64,000 bases of DNA from Flaviflexus ciconiae. Its GTDB lineage: Bacteria; Actinomycetota; Actinomycetes; Actinomycetales; Actinomycetaceae. Within the stretch, counting starts at the first letter, position 1. Each line of letters starts with the position of its first letter. The notes below the pieces were generated by a model, which was not told where the DNA came from, ran no database searches, and saw only the letters and a list, made by a program, of their open reading frames with translations. Below, piece by piece: positions 35,028-43,388 of the stretch. The DNA is taken from contig NZ_CP034593.1 of the NCBI RefSeq assembly GCF_003971195.1, positions 62,001-126,000 on the forward strand. Reading direction: 5' to 3'. Both the position numbers and the translations under genes were made by a program.

Positions 35028-36097
35028 GACTGCTGATCCGCTTGATTGGATGCGCCTACCGGCAGCTCAACCCGCGTACCGCTGGTAATGCCGTCGACTA
35101 TGACGATGCCCTGACCGGATCCCGCCACCACTACATCAATCTCGCCATCCTCAGTGACAACGTAGGTCTCACCACTGGGTCGGGTTTGTACGGCCATAGC
35201 AGGCACACCCACGCCCGCGACCTCGGGAACAATATTTACTTTAGAAGCGAGCGGCAAATACGAGTCGACCGGGAGCACATCGCAGTCACTCCCACACACC
35301 TCCCCACCATCGACTCCCTGGAGGATGAGATCAAAGTTGCCCTCGATGTTCTCCACTCGTTCGACAATGATTCCCTGCCACTCATATTCCTCATATCGGA
35401 CATCAACGGTGGCTCCAGAGGGAATTAGCTCTGATTGGTAGGAAGCGACAACGACGACAAACGTCCGTTCACCTGTCGGGGCCATGACGGCTTCTTCACC
35501 GCCGCTCAAAACAGTGCCGGGCGCGATGCTCTCTGATAGTTCAACTGAGACGGGCAGAGACTTAAAGGCGACAAGTTCTCCATGCCCGATCGTACCCGTC
35601 TGATTTTGGGACAAGTCTTTCTGCCAATGCTTGACGGCCGTCAGGGTCGCATTGCCAAAATTCCCATCGACCGCCGTATTCAGGTATCCCAAATCAATAA
35701 GTGCCTGCTGAAGGGCTGCGACATCATCGCCGTGAGTACCATACGATATGTCCCTCCAAAACGGTAAGTCCGCTTGCACGGCACGAACGGGAACATCATT
35801 GACAACATAGAGAATCTCGCCCTGGTTACGCATCCCCTCATGAGCTTCCCGAACTACACCCGGCAGCACGTTTGCTGCCACAACATTAGTGGGCTGACGA
35901 ACGGTTGTAGTCAATGCTAGCGATCGCCCCACTTCGGTCTCACTTGCTTCCGCCCAAGCCGTCCGATCAGCCCACTGCTCGGAACTCTGATCGCGATCTG
36001 ACAATGTCGCTCTCCCGGCCCACCATCCAGCGCCACTAATGAGTGCAATCGCCACTACGAGGCCAAGCCATTTGGTCACAATGCTTCTAGCACTCAC
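35024..36097 (-). CDS. Membrane-fusion-type adaptor with peptidoglycan-binding domain
   Basis: 357 residues. One N-terminal membrane segment (LGLVVAIALISGAGWWAG) anchors an external protein. Around residues 117-170, YGTHGDDVAALQQALIDLG, then the AVDGNFGNATL turn, is a PG_binding_1 domain. The C-terminal part is beta-rich, with RYEEYEWQGIIVERV and later GDTYVV-like repeats as in HlyD/MacA-type adaptors. Such adaptors link ABC exporters to the cell wall in Gram-positives. It begins 24 bp after the small secreted protein gene and overlaps the ATPase start by 4 bp. It likely guides the exported product through the peptidoglycan. Confidence 0.85.
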   Translation of the reverse strand: MSARSIVTKWLGLVVAIALISGAGWWAGRATLSDRDQSSEQWADRTAWAEASETEVGRSLALTTTVRQPTNVVAANVLPGVVREAHEGMRNQGEILYVVNDVPVRAVQADLPFWRDISYGTHGDDVAALQQALIDLGYLNTAVDGNFGNATLTAVKHWQKDLSQNQTGTIGHGELVAFKSLPVSVELSESIAPGTVLSGGEEAVMAPTGERTFVVVVASYQSELIPSGATVDVRYEEYEWQGIIVERVENIEGNFDLILQGVDGGEVCGSDCDVLPVDSYLPLASKVNIVPEVAGVGVPAMAVQTRPSGETYVVTEDGEIDVVVAGSGQGIVIVDGITSGTRVELPVGASNQADQQS

Positions 36098-36121
36098 TTT
36101 TTCTCCTCATCGCCTTACTCC

Positions 36122-36490
36122 TCAATGCGTTACCGCGGGGTCAAGGCCCGTGGACTGACCGCAGACCTTCCCGGGAGGGCAATACGTCCGCGCAGAATGA
36201 GATGTAATGGTTCCCGTGGAAAAGACGGAAGCGAAGACGTTACCCGACCAGTTATGGCTGACTGACGCCTGACTGCCTCCAACATAATTCCCACCCCCGA
36301 TAACCTGACTCTCCACAGAGTGTGTCCAATAGTGGTTTGTTGTGGTGACTGACGTGATGGAAACGGACTTCCCCACGCCAGCATTAACATACTTGCCCCA
36401 CGATTCAGCAGAGGCAGCTGAAGGAAATACCAACGCGCTGGCTAGAGCAAGCAGGAATGCGAGACTTGTGAATTTTCGTATAGAGAACAT
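36122..36490 (-). CDS. Small secreted protein, bacteriocin-like candidate
   Basis: 122 residues. A clear Sec signal peptide (basic RK, hydrophobic LAFLLALASALVF, then ASAES cleavage region near residue 30) gives a mature protein of about 93 residues rich in Ser, Thr, Asn and aromatics, with SHNWSGNVFASVF and two Cys close to the C-terminus (YCPPGKVC) that could form a disulphide. It is the first gene of the operon with the wall-binding adaptor and ABC exporter. Lactococcin-972-type bacteriocins share the size, Sec signal and ABC neighbours, but I do not see their full sequence pattern. An antimicrobial or signalling role is inferred from context only. Confidence 0.7.
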   Translation of the reverse strand: MFSIRKFTSLAFLLALASALVFPSAASAESWGKYVNAGVGKSVSITSVTTTNHYWTHSVESQVIGGGNYVGGSQASVSHNWSGNVFASVFSTGTITSHSARTYCPPGKVCGQSTGLDPAVTH

Positions 36491-36606
36491 GGTAATCGAC
36501 TCCTGGTTGTAGTAGGATGTAAGTCACATTATCACCGAAATGCGCTCCAAGTGATAGAAATCGCTACATTCGTAAGCTTTCCTGAAAAACAAGCATTAAG
36601 GACGCC
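36491..36606. promoter_or_regulatory. AT-rich divergent promoter region of the export cassette
   Basis: This 116-bp gap separates the start of the small secreted protein from the start of the divergent lipoprotein. It is AT-richer than flanking DNA and must hold the promoters for both. Shared regulation is likely, but I cannot assign specific boxes. Confidence 0.45.
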
Positions 36607-37350
36607 ATGAGAGGTATTCAGTTATGTTCGGCCGTCACTCTGGTACTGCTCGGCCTTGTAGCATGCTCGAGCGAATCAACCGACGCTGAGCGCCATAATC
36701 CGACCATCATCGAGGAGCCAGATTCGGGCCCTATGGCATCGTCTATAGACACCGACTATCCGGAGACGTGGGAAGAAAAAACCAACGGCCAGACCCGCGA
36801 CGAAATGATCCAAAACAATAGGGAGGATATTTTTGAGGTCATGCAGGAGCATGGGGCAAATGGGGATCACGAAGAAAACTACACGCTCGATGACTTCCCC
36901 ATCATCGACGTTGTTGACGGAGCCGACAGCGCCCGTGTCCAGGTCGAATGCATGAAGGAACAGGGCTTTGAAGGCACCGCATATGCAAATGGAACATACC
37001 TATATGAGCGGATACCAGCGGACCAGGCAAATGCTCAATTTTTAGCCCATTATTCTTGTGTTCTCCAATACCCTGTCGATCCTATGCAAATCGGCCCGCT
37101 ACCGCGCCAGGAAATCGTCACACTCTACGCGTACTATACGGGCCCGCTCACAACTTGCCTTGAGGGCCACGGGGTCCCAGTTGATGAACCACCAACCCAA
37201 GACACCTGGGTCGACGATTATATTACCGGTAAGCAGTCGTGGGACCCCTATGCTGCATTTTGGAGACAAAACACTGAGGCTAGCTTCGACGCGGTCAATG
37301 AACTCTACGGAGCCTGCCCACAATTCCCGGCAAATTTTTGGCCCAACTAA
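36607..37350 (+). CDS. Lipoprotein of unknown function beside the ABC cassette
   Basis: 247 residues. The signal peptide ends in LLGLVACSS, so the Cys is probably lipidated. The mature protein is acidic, Asn/Glu/Asp-rich at first, then contains four further Cys residues (VECMKEQGF, YSCVLQY, TTCLEGHG, YGACPQF), likely two disulphides. No enzyme motif is recognised. The repeated short (V)xCM/CL-x-x-x-G(F/H)x pattern suggests two related halves. It diverges from the secreted-protein operon and shares its promoter region, so an immunity, receptor or assembly role for that system is possible. This is inference; the family is unknown to me. Confidence 0.65.
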   Translation: MRGIQLCSAVTLVLLGLVACSSESTDAERHNPTIIEEPDSGPMASSIDTDYPETWEEKTNGQTRDEMIQNNREDIFEVMQEHGANGDHEENYTLDDFPIIDVVDGADSARVQVECMKEQGFEGTAYANGTYLYERIPADQANAQFLAHYSCVLQYPVDPMQIGPLPRQEIVTLYAYYTGPLTTCLEGHGVPVDEPPTQDTWVDDYITGKQSWDPYAAFWRQNTEASFDAVNELYGACPQFPANFWPN

Positions 37351-37757
37351 CGCTGTCAGGTCCTGTATGTGTCTTGGCTAACCCATGATCTTGACCCGAC
37401 AAGCGGCGAGAGTATCCGCGGCCACCCTCCGCCGCATAGCCTCCATCTTTCTAACACGACTCGTGAAAGTCATGCAATCAAGGAGTCAACCCAGCCCTGA
37501 GCAGTTCCGTACGGCACTTTAAGACCGTCCGGTCAGGTTCGTTTCGCTGGCCATTCTGGACCAGGACACGACAATCAATGCGACACAAACTCGCCACATC
37601 AGGACCTGAGAACGTAGAATAATCCATGCAGAAGTCATTCTGACCGGTAGCTTAAGTACCCGATCATCGAAAGACCCGGCCTTATCACTACTAAGTTACG
37701 CCCAACAGTCACGCCCTCAAAGAGCCGTTTTACCCTCGTGGTAGGCGAAAGGACACC
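37351..37757. other. Gap with no recognisable gene
   Basis: About 400 bp between the lipoprotein and htpX. Short frames exist on both strands but none has a ribosome site or a recognisable motif. It marks the right edge of the accessory region. A GACCG-TC-CGGTC near-palindrome is seen around 37525. Confidence 0.4.
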
Positions 37758-38627
37758 ATGAACCGTTCAACGCTTAACGGCGTCAAGACCGCGGTGCTGC
37801 TCGGCGCCCTCTGGGCGATCCTTCTCGGGATCGGGGGTCTGCTTGCCGCAGGGACAGGGAACTATATCTTCATCGTCATATTCGCCTTCATCGGGGTCGC
37901 CGGAACCGCATACTCGTACTGGAACTCCGACAAGCTCGCGATCCGGGCGATGAACGCACTGCCCGTCAGCGAAGCTGAGTTCCCCTGGTACCACCAGACA
38001 GTGCGGGAGCTCGCCGAGAAGGCGGACAAGCCGATGCCGCGCCTTTACATCGCGCCCACACCGTCCCCCAACGCTTTCGCGACGGGCAGGAACCCGAAGA
38101 ACGCCGCTGTCTGCGTCACGGATGGGATCCTCGACCTCCTCGACAAGCGTGAGCTGAGGGCCGTCCTCGGACACGAGCTCATGCACGTCTACAACCGAGA
38201 TATCCTCACGTCGTCGATCGCAGCTGGGCTGGCCGGCATCATCTCATCCGTCGCCCAGTTCTTTATGTTCTTCGGCATGCGGGGACGCAACAGCGGCAGC
38301 CCGATCGGGATTATTGGAGTCATCCTTATGGCGCTCCTTGCCCCGATCGCGGCGAGCGTCATCCAGCTCGCCGTGTCCCGGACACGGGAATACGATGCGG
38401 ACCATAGTGGAGCAGAGCTGACAGAAGACCCTCTGGGACTCGCCTCGGCACTCAACAAGATCTCAGGCGGCACCGTCAGAGAGCCCATGCGGGAGACCCC
38501 TCAGATGGACACGGTCTCGCACATGATGATCGCCAACCCCTTCGCGGGGAAGGGGCGTGCGCTGTTCTCCACACACCCTCCGATGGAGGAGCGGATTCGG
38601 CGCCTGGAGGAGATGGCAGGCTACTGA
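37758..38627 (+). CDS. htpX: Protease HtpX homologue (M48 metalloprotease)
   Basis: 289 residues. Two membrane segments are near the N-terminus (VLLGALWAILLGIG and IFIVIFAFIGVAGTAY), the zinc motif HExxH is in RAVLGHELMHVYNRD, and two further membrane segments follow. The third ligand Glu lies in SRTREYDADHSGAEL. HtpX degrades misfolded membrane proteins and complements FtsH. ATG 37758 has GGCGAAAGGAC upstream. It is followed by a strong terminator hairpin, so it is transcribed alone or with the gap upstream. Confidence 0.94.
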   Translation: MNRSTLNGVKTAVLLGALWAILLGIGGLLAAGTGNYIFIVIFAFIGVAGTAYSYWNSDKLAIRAMNALPVSEAEFPWYHQTVRELAEKADKPMPRLYIAPTPSPNAFATGRNPKNAAVCVTDGILDLLDKRELRAVLGHELMHVYNRDILTSSIAAGLAGIISSVAQFFMFFGMRGRNSGSPIGIIGVILMALLAPIAASVIQLAVSRTREYDADHSGAELTEDPLGLASALNKISGGTVREPMRETPQMDTVSHMMIANPFAGKGRALFSTHPPMEERIRRLEEMAGY

Positions 38628-38656
38628 CAGGGCCGGCAGAGCCTTGCATGTAGCAG

Positions 38657-38698
38657 TGGGTGGGGCCCAGTTCATCAAATCGAACTGGGCCCCACCCA
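38657..38698. terminator. Terminator between htpX and yajQ
   Basis: TGGGTGGGGCCCAGTTC (38657-38673) and GAACTGGGCCCCACCCA (38682-38698) form a perfect 17-bp stem with an 8-nt loop. It lies between the convergent htpX and yajQ and can serve both. Confidence 0.85.
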
Positions 38699-38762
38699 TT
38701 CCTCTGCCTCCCGGATCTCTGCAGCTGCTCAGCCGCAGAGATGAACGGCTTGACCGTTCCGG

Positions 38763-39257
38763 TCAGCGGTAGTTCTGGAAGGAGACTGCGAAATCGAAGT
38801 CTCCGCCCTTCAGGAGGGCGATTGTTGCCTGCAGATCGTCGCGGGACTTCGAGGTCACGCGGACCTCGTCACCCTGGATCTGGGTCTTCACTGACTTCGG
38901 CCCCTCGTCGCGAATGAGCTTCGTGATCTTCTTTGCGTTCTCCTGGGAGATACCCTCCTTGAGGGCACCGACGAGGCGGTACTCCTTACCGGACTGCTGG
39001 GGCTCACCCTCGCCCACGTCGAGGGACTTGAGGGAGACGCCGCGGCGGACGAGCTTGGTCTGAAGAACGTCGTAGACCGCCAGGCAACGCTCCTCGGAGT
39101 TTGCCTTCATGACGATCGTTTCGCCCTTGAGCTTGACCGAGGCGTCAACACCCTTGAAGTCATAGCGCTGGTTGATCTCCTTCGCGGTCTGATTGACCGC
39201 ATTGTCGACCTCCTGCATGTCATACTTTGAAACAACGTCGAACGACGAGTCTGCCAT
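38763..39257 (-). CDS. yajQ: YajQ-family nucleotide-binding protein
   Basis: About 164 residues. Starts [20 protein letters not shown], the conserved YajQ opening, with [18 protein letters not shown], then [18 protein letters not shown] and [22 protein letters not shown]. Some members bind cyclic di-GMP and act with transcription factors; others bind tRNA or GTP. ATG 39257 is chosen because AAAGGGTGG precedes it and the family starts there. Length is typical. Confidence 0.94.
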   Translation of the reverse strand: MADSSFDVVSKYDMQEVDNAVNQTAKEINQRYDFKGVDASVKLKGETIVMKANSEERCLAVYDVLQTKLVRRGVSLKSLDVGEGEPQQSGKEYRLVGALKEGISQENAKKITKLIRDEGPKSVKTQIQGDEVRVTSKSRDDLQATIALLKGGDFDFAVSFQNYR

Positions 39258-39308
39258 GATCCACCCTTTCAAAAGCGGGAAAAGCACCTCTTAAATGAGA
39301 GGTCGCGC

Positions 39309-39357
39309 ACTGGTACGCCTACCAGTTTGACACGATAGGGAGGAAACTTGGTAGTCT
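39309..39357 (+). promoter_or_regulatory. Inverted repeat and promoter-like sequence before tRNA-Tyr
   Basis: ACTGGTA/TACCAGT (39309-39326) is a perfect inverted repeat touching TTGACA (39327-39332). TAGTCT at 39352-39357 could be a -10 box with a 19-bp spacer, slightly long. It may drive the tRNA cluster. Confidence 0.35.
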
Positions 39358-39381
39358 CCCATATGCACCCTTCGGGTGTGA

Positions 39382-39462
39382 GGCGGATTGACCGAGCGGC
39401 CAATGGTATCTGACTGTAAATCAGACGCGAGAGCTACGGGGGTTCGAATCCCTCATCCGCCA
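39382..39462 (+). tRNA. tRNA-Tyr (GTA)
   Basis: GGCGGAT (39382-39388) pairs with ATCCGCC (39455-39461), discriminator A39462. The anticodon loop is CTGTAAA within TCTGA/TCAGA, giving anticodon GTA. It has the extra variable arm expected of bacterial tRNA-Tyr and a standard GGTTCGAATCC T-loop. CCA is not encoded. Confidence 0.95.
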
Positions 39463-39561
39463 CCGCACGACCAGTCGTGCAAAGTGCGTGAGTATCCTCA
39501 CCGCTTCCAGGGTTCGATCAACTTGGTCGCAATCGGAAGCGCTGATAAGCTTATGCGCGCC

Positions 39562-39637
39562 GCCCCGATAGCTCAGACGGCAGAGCGTCTCCATGGTAAG
39601 GAGAAGGTCCAGGGTTCAATTCCCTGTCGGGGCTCCA
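39562..39637 (+). tRNA. tRNA-Thr (GGT)
   Basis: GCCCCGA (39562-39568) pairs with TCGGGGC (39627-39633), discriminator T39634, and CCA is encoded at 39635-39637. The anticodon loop (CATGGTAA between CTC and GAG) gives GGT. D-loop TAGCTCAGACGG and T-loop GGTTCAATTCC are normal. Confidence 0.95.
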
Positions 39638-39669
39638 CATTTTGCGGACAACAGCCCGTGGGATGTTGC

Positions 39670-39743
39670 GGCGGGGTAGCTCAGCTGGTCAGAGCGCACG
39701 ACTCATAATCGTGAGGTCGCGGGTTCAAGCCCCGCCCCCGCTA
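39670..39743 (+). tRNA. tRNA-Met (CAT)
   Basis: GGCGGGG (39670-39676) pairs with CCCCGCT (39736-39742, one G-U pair), discriminator A39743. The anticodon loop CTCATAA in CACGA/TCGTG gives CAT. The normal first acceptor pair and arm pattern fit elongator tRNA-Met, its usual place just before rpmG. CCA is not encoded. Confidence 0.93.
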
Positions 39744-39797
39744 CAGGAAACAGAGAATGCGGAACCGCCGTATCTCGCAGAACGAAGTGAGGAAACC

Positions 39798-39968
39798 GTG
39801 GCATCTAAGTCTGCCGACGTTCGCCCCAAGATCACCCTCGCCTGCGAGGTGTGCAAGGAGCGCAACTACATCACGAAGAAGAACCGTCGTAACAACCCCG
39901 ACCGTCTCGAGATGAAGAAGTACTGCGCACGTTGCAACGCTTCGACCACGCACCGCGAGACCCGCTAA
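39798..39968 (+). CDS. rpmG: 50S ribosomal protein L33
   Basis: 56 residues from GTG 39798 with GAGGA 7 nt upstream. It has the four zinc-ribbon Cys: [12 protein letters not shown] and [17 protein letters not shown], so it is a C+ (zinc-binding) form. L33 is a small protein of the large subunit. It follows tRNA-Met by 54 bp, as in many actinobacteria, and is followed by a terminator. Confidence 0.97.
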   Translation: MASKSADVRPKITLACEVCKERNYITKKNRRNNPDRLEMKKYCARCNASTTHRETR

Positions 39969-39985
39969 TAAGCGACTAAGTCTTG

Positions 39986-40014
39986 AACCCGCCCGGAACA
40001 CCCGGGCGGGTTTT
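39986..40014 (+). terminator. Rho-independent terminator after rpmG
   Basis: CCCGCCCG (39988-39995) pairs with CGGGCGGG (40003-40010), followed by TTTTATG. Flanking A and T bases extend the stem. It is 17 bp after rpmG. Confidence 0.9.
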
Positions 40015-40232
40015 ATGTTTCCCAGAACATGACAGGCACCGGGAAATCGTCGCTTCCGTACGTGCCATGGATGGCGAGCAGATCGGTCATGCAACGATGT
40101 TGAATACTGGGAATCCCCGGATCGCGAGGGGACGGGATGAGGTTCCATTTTCGAGTAGTAATCTCGTCATTCAGTCCGAAACGTCCAGCTGCCCGAATGT
40201 ATTGTGCGTCACCTTCCATTTAAGATGGGGAG

Positions 40233-41081
40233 ATGACCAGCGATAACGTGAATGGACAGGCCCCGAAGCCCCCGAAGCTCGACAAGAAGAAGTACGAGAA
40301 GGAGCTACGGCGCTTGCAGGCCGAGCTTGTTGCCATGCAGCAATGGGTGATTGAGACAGGTGAGCGGGTATGCCTGATCTTCGAAGGTCGAGATGCTGCA
40401 GGCAAGGGCTCGGCGATTGCTCGGATCACCCAGTACCTGAACCCCAGGCACGCGAAGGTTGTTGCTCTTCCTGCGCCGACGGAGCGGGAAAAGACGCAGT
40501 GGTACTTTCAGCGGTACACGGCCCATTTGCCGGCGGCCGGGGAGATCGTGATCTTTGACAGGTCATGGTACAACCGCGCCGGCGTTGAGCGCGTCATGGG
40601 TTTCTGTGGCCCCGAGGAATACCATCGTTTCCTCCGGCAGGCGCCCGATTTTGAGCGGATGCTGGTTGATGATGGGATCCGGATCATCAAGTACTGGTTC
40701 TCGGTCTCAGCTCAGGAGCAGGAGGCCAGGTTCCGGTCTCGGTCCGAGGACCCGATGAGACGGTGGAAGCTCTCGCCTATGGACGTTGAGTCAATCTCCC
40801 GGTGGGATGACTATTCACGTGCCAAGGACGCCATGTTTGCCGCCACGGACACTCCCTGGGCCCGCTGGCACACGGTGGAGAGCGAAGACAAGAAGCGTTC
40901 CCGCATCAACGTCATCAACGACATTTTGAAGCAGATCCCGTGGCAACGGGTCGAGCCCACCGAAGTTGAGATCCCGCACCGTCCGAGCGGTACAGATGAT
41001 GGTTCACTCGACAGGCTGGACCGCAGGAAGTACGTGTATGTCGACGATGTGGCGGCGGCCCTCGAAAAGGATGCCTCGTAG
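40233..41081 (+). CDS. ppk2: Polyphosphate kinase 2
   Basis: 282 residues from ATG 40233 with GGGGAG 3-4 nt upstream. Walker A is GRDAAGKGSAI, followed by KVVALPAPTEREKTQWYFQRY and the lid-like FDRSWYNRAGVERVMGF; KRSRINVINDIL precedes the tail. PPK2 uses polyphosphate to phosphorylate nucleoside di- or monophosphates. Length and a single kinase domain suggest the class that makes NTP from NDP. It stands alone, after a terminator and before a convergent lipoprotein gene. Confidence 0.94.
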   Translation: MTSDNVNGQAPKPPKLDKKKYEKELRRLQAELVAMQQWVIETGERVCLIFEGRDAAGKGSAIARITQYLNPRHAKVVALPAPTEREKTQWYFQRYTAHLPAAGEIVIFDRSWYNRAGVERVMGFCGPEEYHRFLRQAPDFERMLVDDGIRIIKYWFSVSAQEQEARFRSRSEDPMRRWKLSPMDVESISRWDDYSRAKDAMFAATDTPWARWHTVESEDKKRSRINVINDILKQIPWQRVEPTEVEIPHRPSGTDDGSLDRLDRRKYVYVDDVAAALEKDAS

Positions 41082-41147
41082 GAGCCACGCAGGGAGAGCC
41101 ACTGGCTGACGGCGCCGGAGGCCCGTCGGCATTATTTCCGCTTGGCC

Positions 41148-41930
41148 CTATTCCTGCCGTTCGGCTGTGAGGAGGGTTTGGCCCGACTGGTCGAGAATTG
41201 TGATCTGGTTACCTTCGATGGTGTAGCTTGCGAAGGCGTTGATGACGTCCCCCATTGCTGATTCCTGATCCATGATCCCCTCGGGCTCTACGCATGCCAT
41301 TTCTGTTTGCGCGAGTTCAGAGACGATTAGGCCCCCGTCATTTGCCATGTAGGTTCCGCTGAAGTGATTGCAGCCCGCCGTGGCAGCCAGCCCGGTTTCG
41401 GTTTCGAACGCTACCCACATCTCCGTGTCGACGATAGGGGAGACGGTTCCACTATCGGTGGCATAGCTCGTAACGTTCCACGTGGTCCCAACAAGTTCTT
41501 GGCTCGCACGAACATAGGCAACAAGAGTGTCGCCAGAACCGTTATAGAAAGTTAGGCTGTCCTCGGACAGGTCAAATGTTTCAGCATTCGACAACGCCTC
41601 GTGGTACTCGGTTTCTTGCCGCATCGATTTCGCATCGCACATCATCTTCGTCAGAGCATGCGAGCCGGGGAAAGAAATACTAGTTCCGTCGGTCTCGTAG
41701 TCTCGCCAGTACCTGTTACATCCAGAGCCACCAGCAATGGATTTCGCACTGAAAGCTGCGGTGATCCGCTCATTATCCAAGTCCTCACCCGCAAGTGTTG
41801 TGGCAGTCCATGATGTCCCGGCTAGCTCCGCCATGTCTTCCCCCGAGGTGCTGGGATCATCATTCGAAGAGCCGCAGGACGCCAACATAAGCAGGAGGGC
41901 GAGAGCGCTCCCAACTGTCTGGAACCTCAT
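41148..41930 (-). CDS. Lipoprotein with two META (HslJ-like) domains
   Basis: About 260 residues from ATG 41930. The signal peptide ends in LLLMLASCGS, a lipobox. Two META domains follow: the first starts ELAGTSWTATTLAGEDLDN with GGSGCNRYWRDY and CDAKSM, the second starts ELVGTTWNVTSYATDSG with AGCNHFSGTYMAN and TEMACVEPEGIMDQE. The G-C-N motif is conserved in both, and paired Cys suggest a disulphide in each domain. HslJ-type proteins are linked to stress and antibiotic tolerance, but the molecular role is not settled. Confidence 0.88.
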   Translation of the reverse strand: MRFQTVGSALALLLMLASCGSSNDDPSTSGEDMAELAGTSWTATTLAGEDLDNERITAAFSAKSIAGGSGCNRYWRDYETDGTSISFPGSHALTKMMCDAKSMRQETEYHEALSNAETFDLSEDSLTFYNGSGDTLVAYVRASQELVGTTWNVTSYATDSGTVSPIVDTEMWVAFETETGLAATAGCNHFSGTYMANDGGLIVSELAQTEMACVEPEGIMDQESAMGDVINAFASYTIEGNQITILDQSGQTLLTAERQE

Positions 41931-42099
41931 GGCACCTACTTTCCTTCTGCTGTGATGCAAGCGTACATCCGCCTCCGCAGGATCTCTACAGCAAGCGGTG
42001 CGTGGTCCCATGGCGGGAAAATAACGGCCACGCTTTGTGTCTACCTTGTCCAGAATTGCCCGGTAAGTGCCCCACTGCTTCTCCCATTACAGTTGGAGT

Positions 42100-42975
42100 A
42101 TGAGTGACTGGCCGGTGATGGATCGGGAGCAGCGGGACCTTGTTGATGAGTGGCTCCCCGGGGCGGAGGTCGTTGCCGACCTGTCGTGGGGGCTGGTCGA
42201 TTCGACCGTTGTACGGGTCCGCCACGAGGGCCGTGACCTTATCGTGAAAGCGGGCGGTCCCGATAACCACCATATTGCGCGTGAAATCAATGGACACCGC
42301 GACGGCATTGCTGTCCTTGCGCAGCGGGGCCTTGCCCCGCGACTGCTCCGCGCAAGTCCTTCTCACCGCATTCTCGTTACGGAGTACCTGCCGGGGGAGC
42401 TGGTGGATGAGGGGGAGATGGAGAGGGACCCGAACGTCCTGCGGCAAGCGGGTGCTGTTCTCGGGGTACTCCACGGACTGAAGAGCCAAACCGACGAAAC
42501 GCTCGAGAGGAATCTGTTTCGGAAGGCGGTGAAGTGGCTGGACAAGCCGCACAGGATCCCGCCGGATGATTGCGAGCGGGTGCGCGAGGCCCTGGAAGCC
42601 TACGAGACCAGTCCGGTGACTGTCGTGCCAAACCATGGAGACTACAGCGGCAGAAACTGGATCCTTCACGAGGGGAGGCTTGCCGTCATTGACTTTGGTC
42701 GCTACGGATACCGACCAGCGCACCACGACTTTATCCGCATGTATTTCCGGCGCTGGCACGATCACCCAGACGAGATGAACGCGTTCCTTGAGGGCTACGG
42801 CAGTGACCTTCGTGAGAGTCTGGGAAGCACGTGGTGGAAACATGTTCTGAGAGAAGCTGTTGCAACGGCCTGCTGGGCACACAAAGTTGGAGACGAACCC
42901 TTTGAACAGACCGGCCTGCGGTTTATTGGCATTGCGCTCGCGGAACTTACAGACATGGACTTTTCCGAGAAATGA
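42100..42975 (+). CDS. Aminoglycoside-phosphotransferase-fold kinase (APH family)
   Basis: About 291 residues from ATG 42100 with TTGGAG 4 nt upstream. The catalytic loop is PNHGDYSGRNWIL (H-G-D-x4-N) and the metal site is AVIDFGRYGY. The N-lobe has LIVKAGGPDNHHIAREI with the ATP-binding Lys. Such proteins phosphorylate aminoglycosides, choline, homoserine or other small substrates, and the substrate cannot be read from the sequence. No resistance genes or transposon are next to it, so a house-keeping role is as likely as resistance. It ends 414 bp before the macrolide-kinase-like gene on the other strand. Confidence 0.8.
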   Translation: MSDWPVMDREQRDLVDEWLPGAEVVADLSWGLVDSTVVRVRHEGRDLIVKAGGPDNHHIAREINGHRDGIAVLAQRGLAPRLLRASPSHRILVTEYLPGELVDEGEMERDPNVLRQAGAVLGVLHGLKSQTDETLERNLFRKAVKWLDKPHRIPPDDCERVREALEAYETSPVTVVPNHGDYSGRNWILHEGRLAVIDFGRYGYRPAHHDFIRMYFRRWHDHPDEMNAFLEGYGSDLRESLGSTWWKHVLREAVATACWAHKVGDEPFEQTGLRFIGIALAELTDMDFSEK

Positions 42976-43388
42976 ATGGGAGCTTGACCAGTGTCCGTGA
43001 AGATGCCCGGCTAAGCTCCGAGTCTTGCTTATCTACTTTCGCCGTAGCGGAAAATTGCATCGAGAACACATGGGACACCACCGCTGTTCAGGTGGTTGGG
43101 CGACAAGTACGGGGCCCTGCCAAACTTACCTCGTGTCTGGTTCGTACTTGCTCGACCGCCCGTGGTGCTACACGACCACGGGAACGAGATCCCGAATTCC
43201 GGTGGGCGCAAGGCTCCGTACCAGGTGGATGGCATGAGAGACGGGCTGTAAATACCAAGTTAAAAGGGGATAAACAGCCAAGTGTGAGGAATAGTGGGGG
43301 ACGCTACTCGCGTAGTCGAGTAGAACTTTTGTCCAAATGGTCGGTTGGAACTCGAGCTCTCAGACTTCCGAGAAAGCTTGTGCATGAT
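42976..43388. other. Gap containing a possible gene remnant
   Basis: Between two phosphotransferase genes a stop-bounded plus-strand frame of about 67 codons (about 43048-43251) has a protein-like composition (VWFVLARPPVVLHDHGNE, then GGRKAPYQVDGM) but no start codon or ribosome site. It may be the tail of a lost gene or chance. No other gene is seen. ACCACC/GGTGGT near 43077-43096 is a small hairpin. Confidence 0.3.

Noticed and set aside
36122..36490. Firm assignment of the secreted protein to lactococcin 972
   Set aside because: Size, signal peptide and neighbours fit, but the family's characteristic W-x-x-G and Y-S-N-Y-x-H pattern is not clearly present.
39309..39326. Attachment site for an integrated element at the tRNA cluster
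   Set aside because: No integrase or second copy of a tRNA 3' end is present nearby; it is only a short inverted repeat.
40013..40219. A 68-codon minus-strand protein upstream of ppk2
   Set aside because: No ribosome site, no recognised motif, and it begins only 13 bp from the divergent ppk2 start; possibly a remnant but not supported as a gene.
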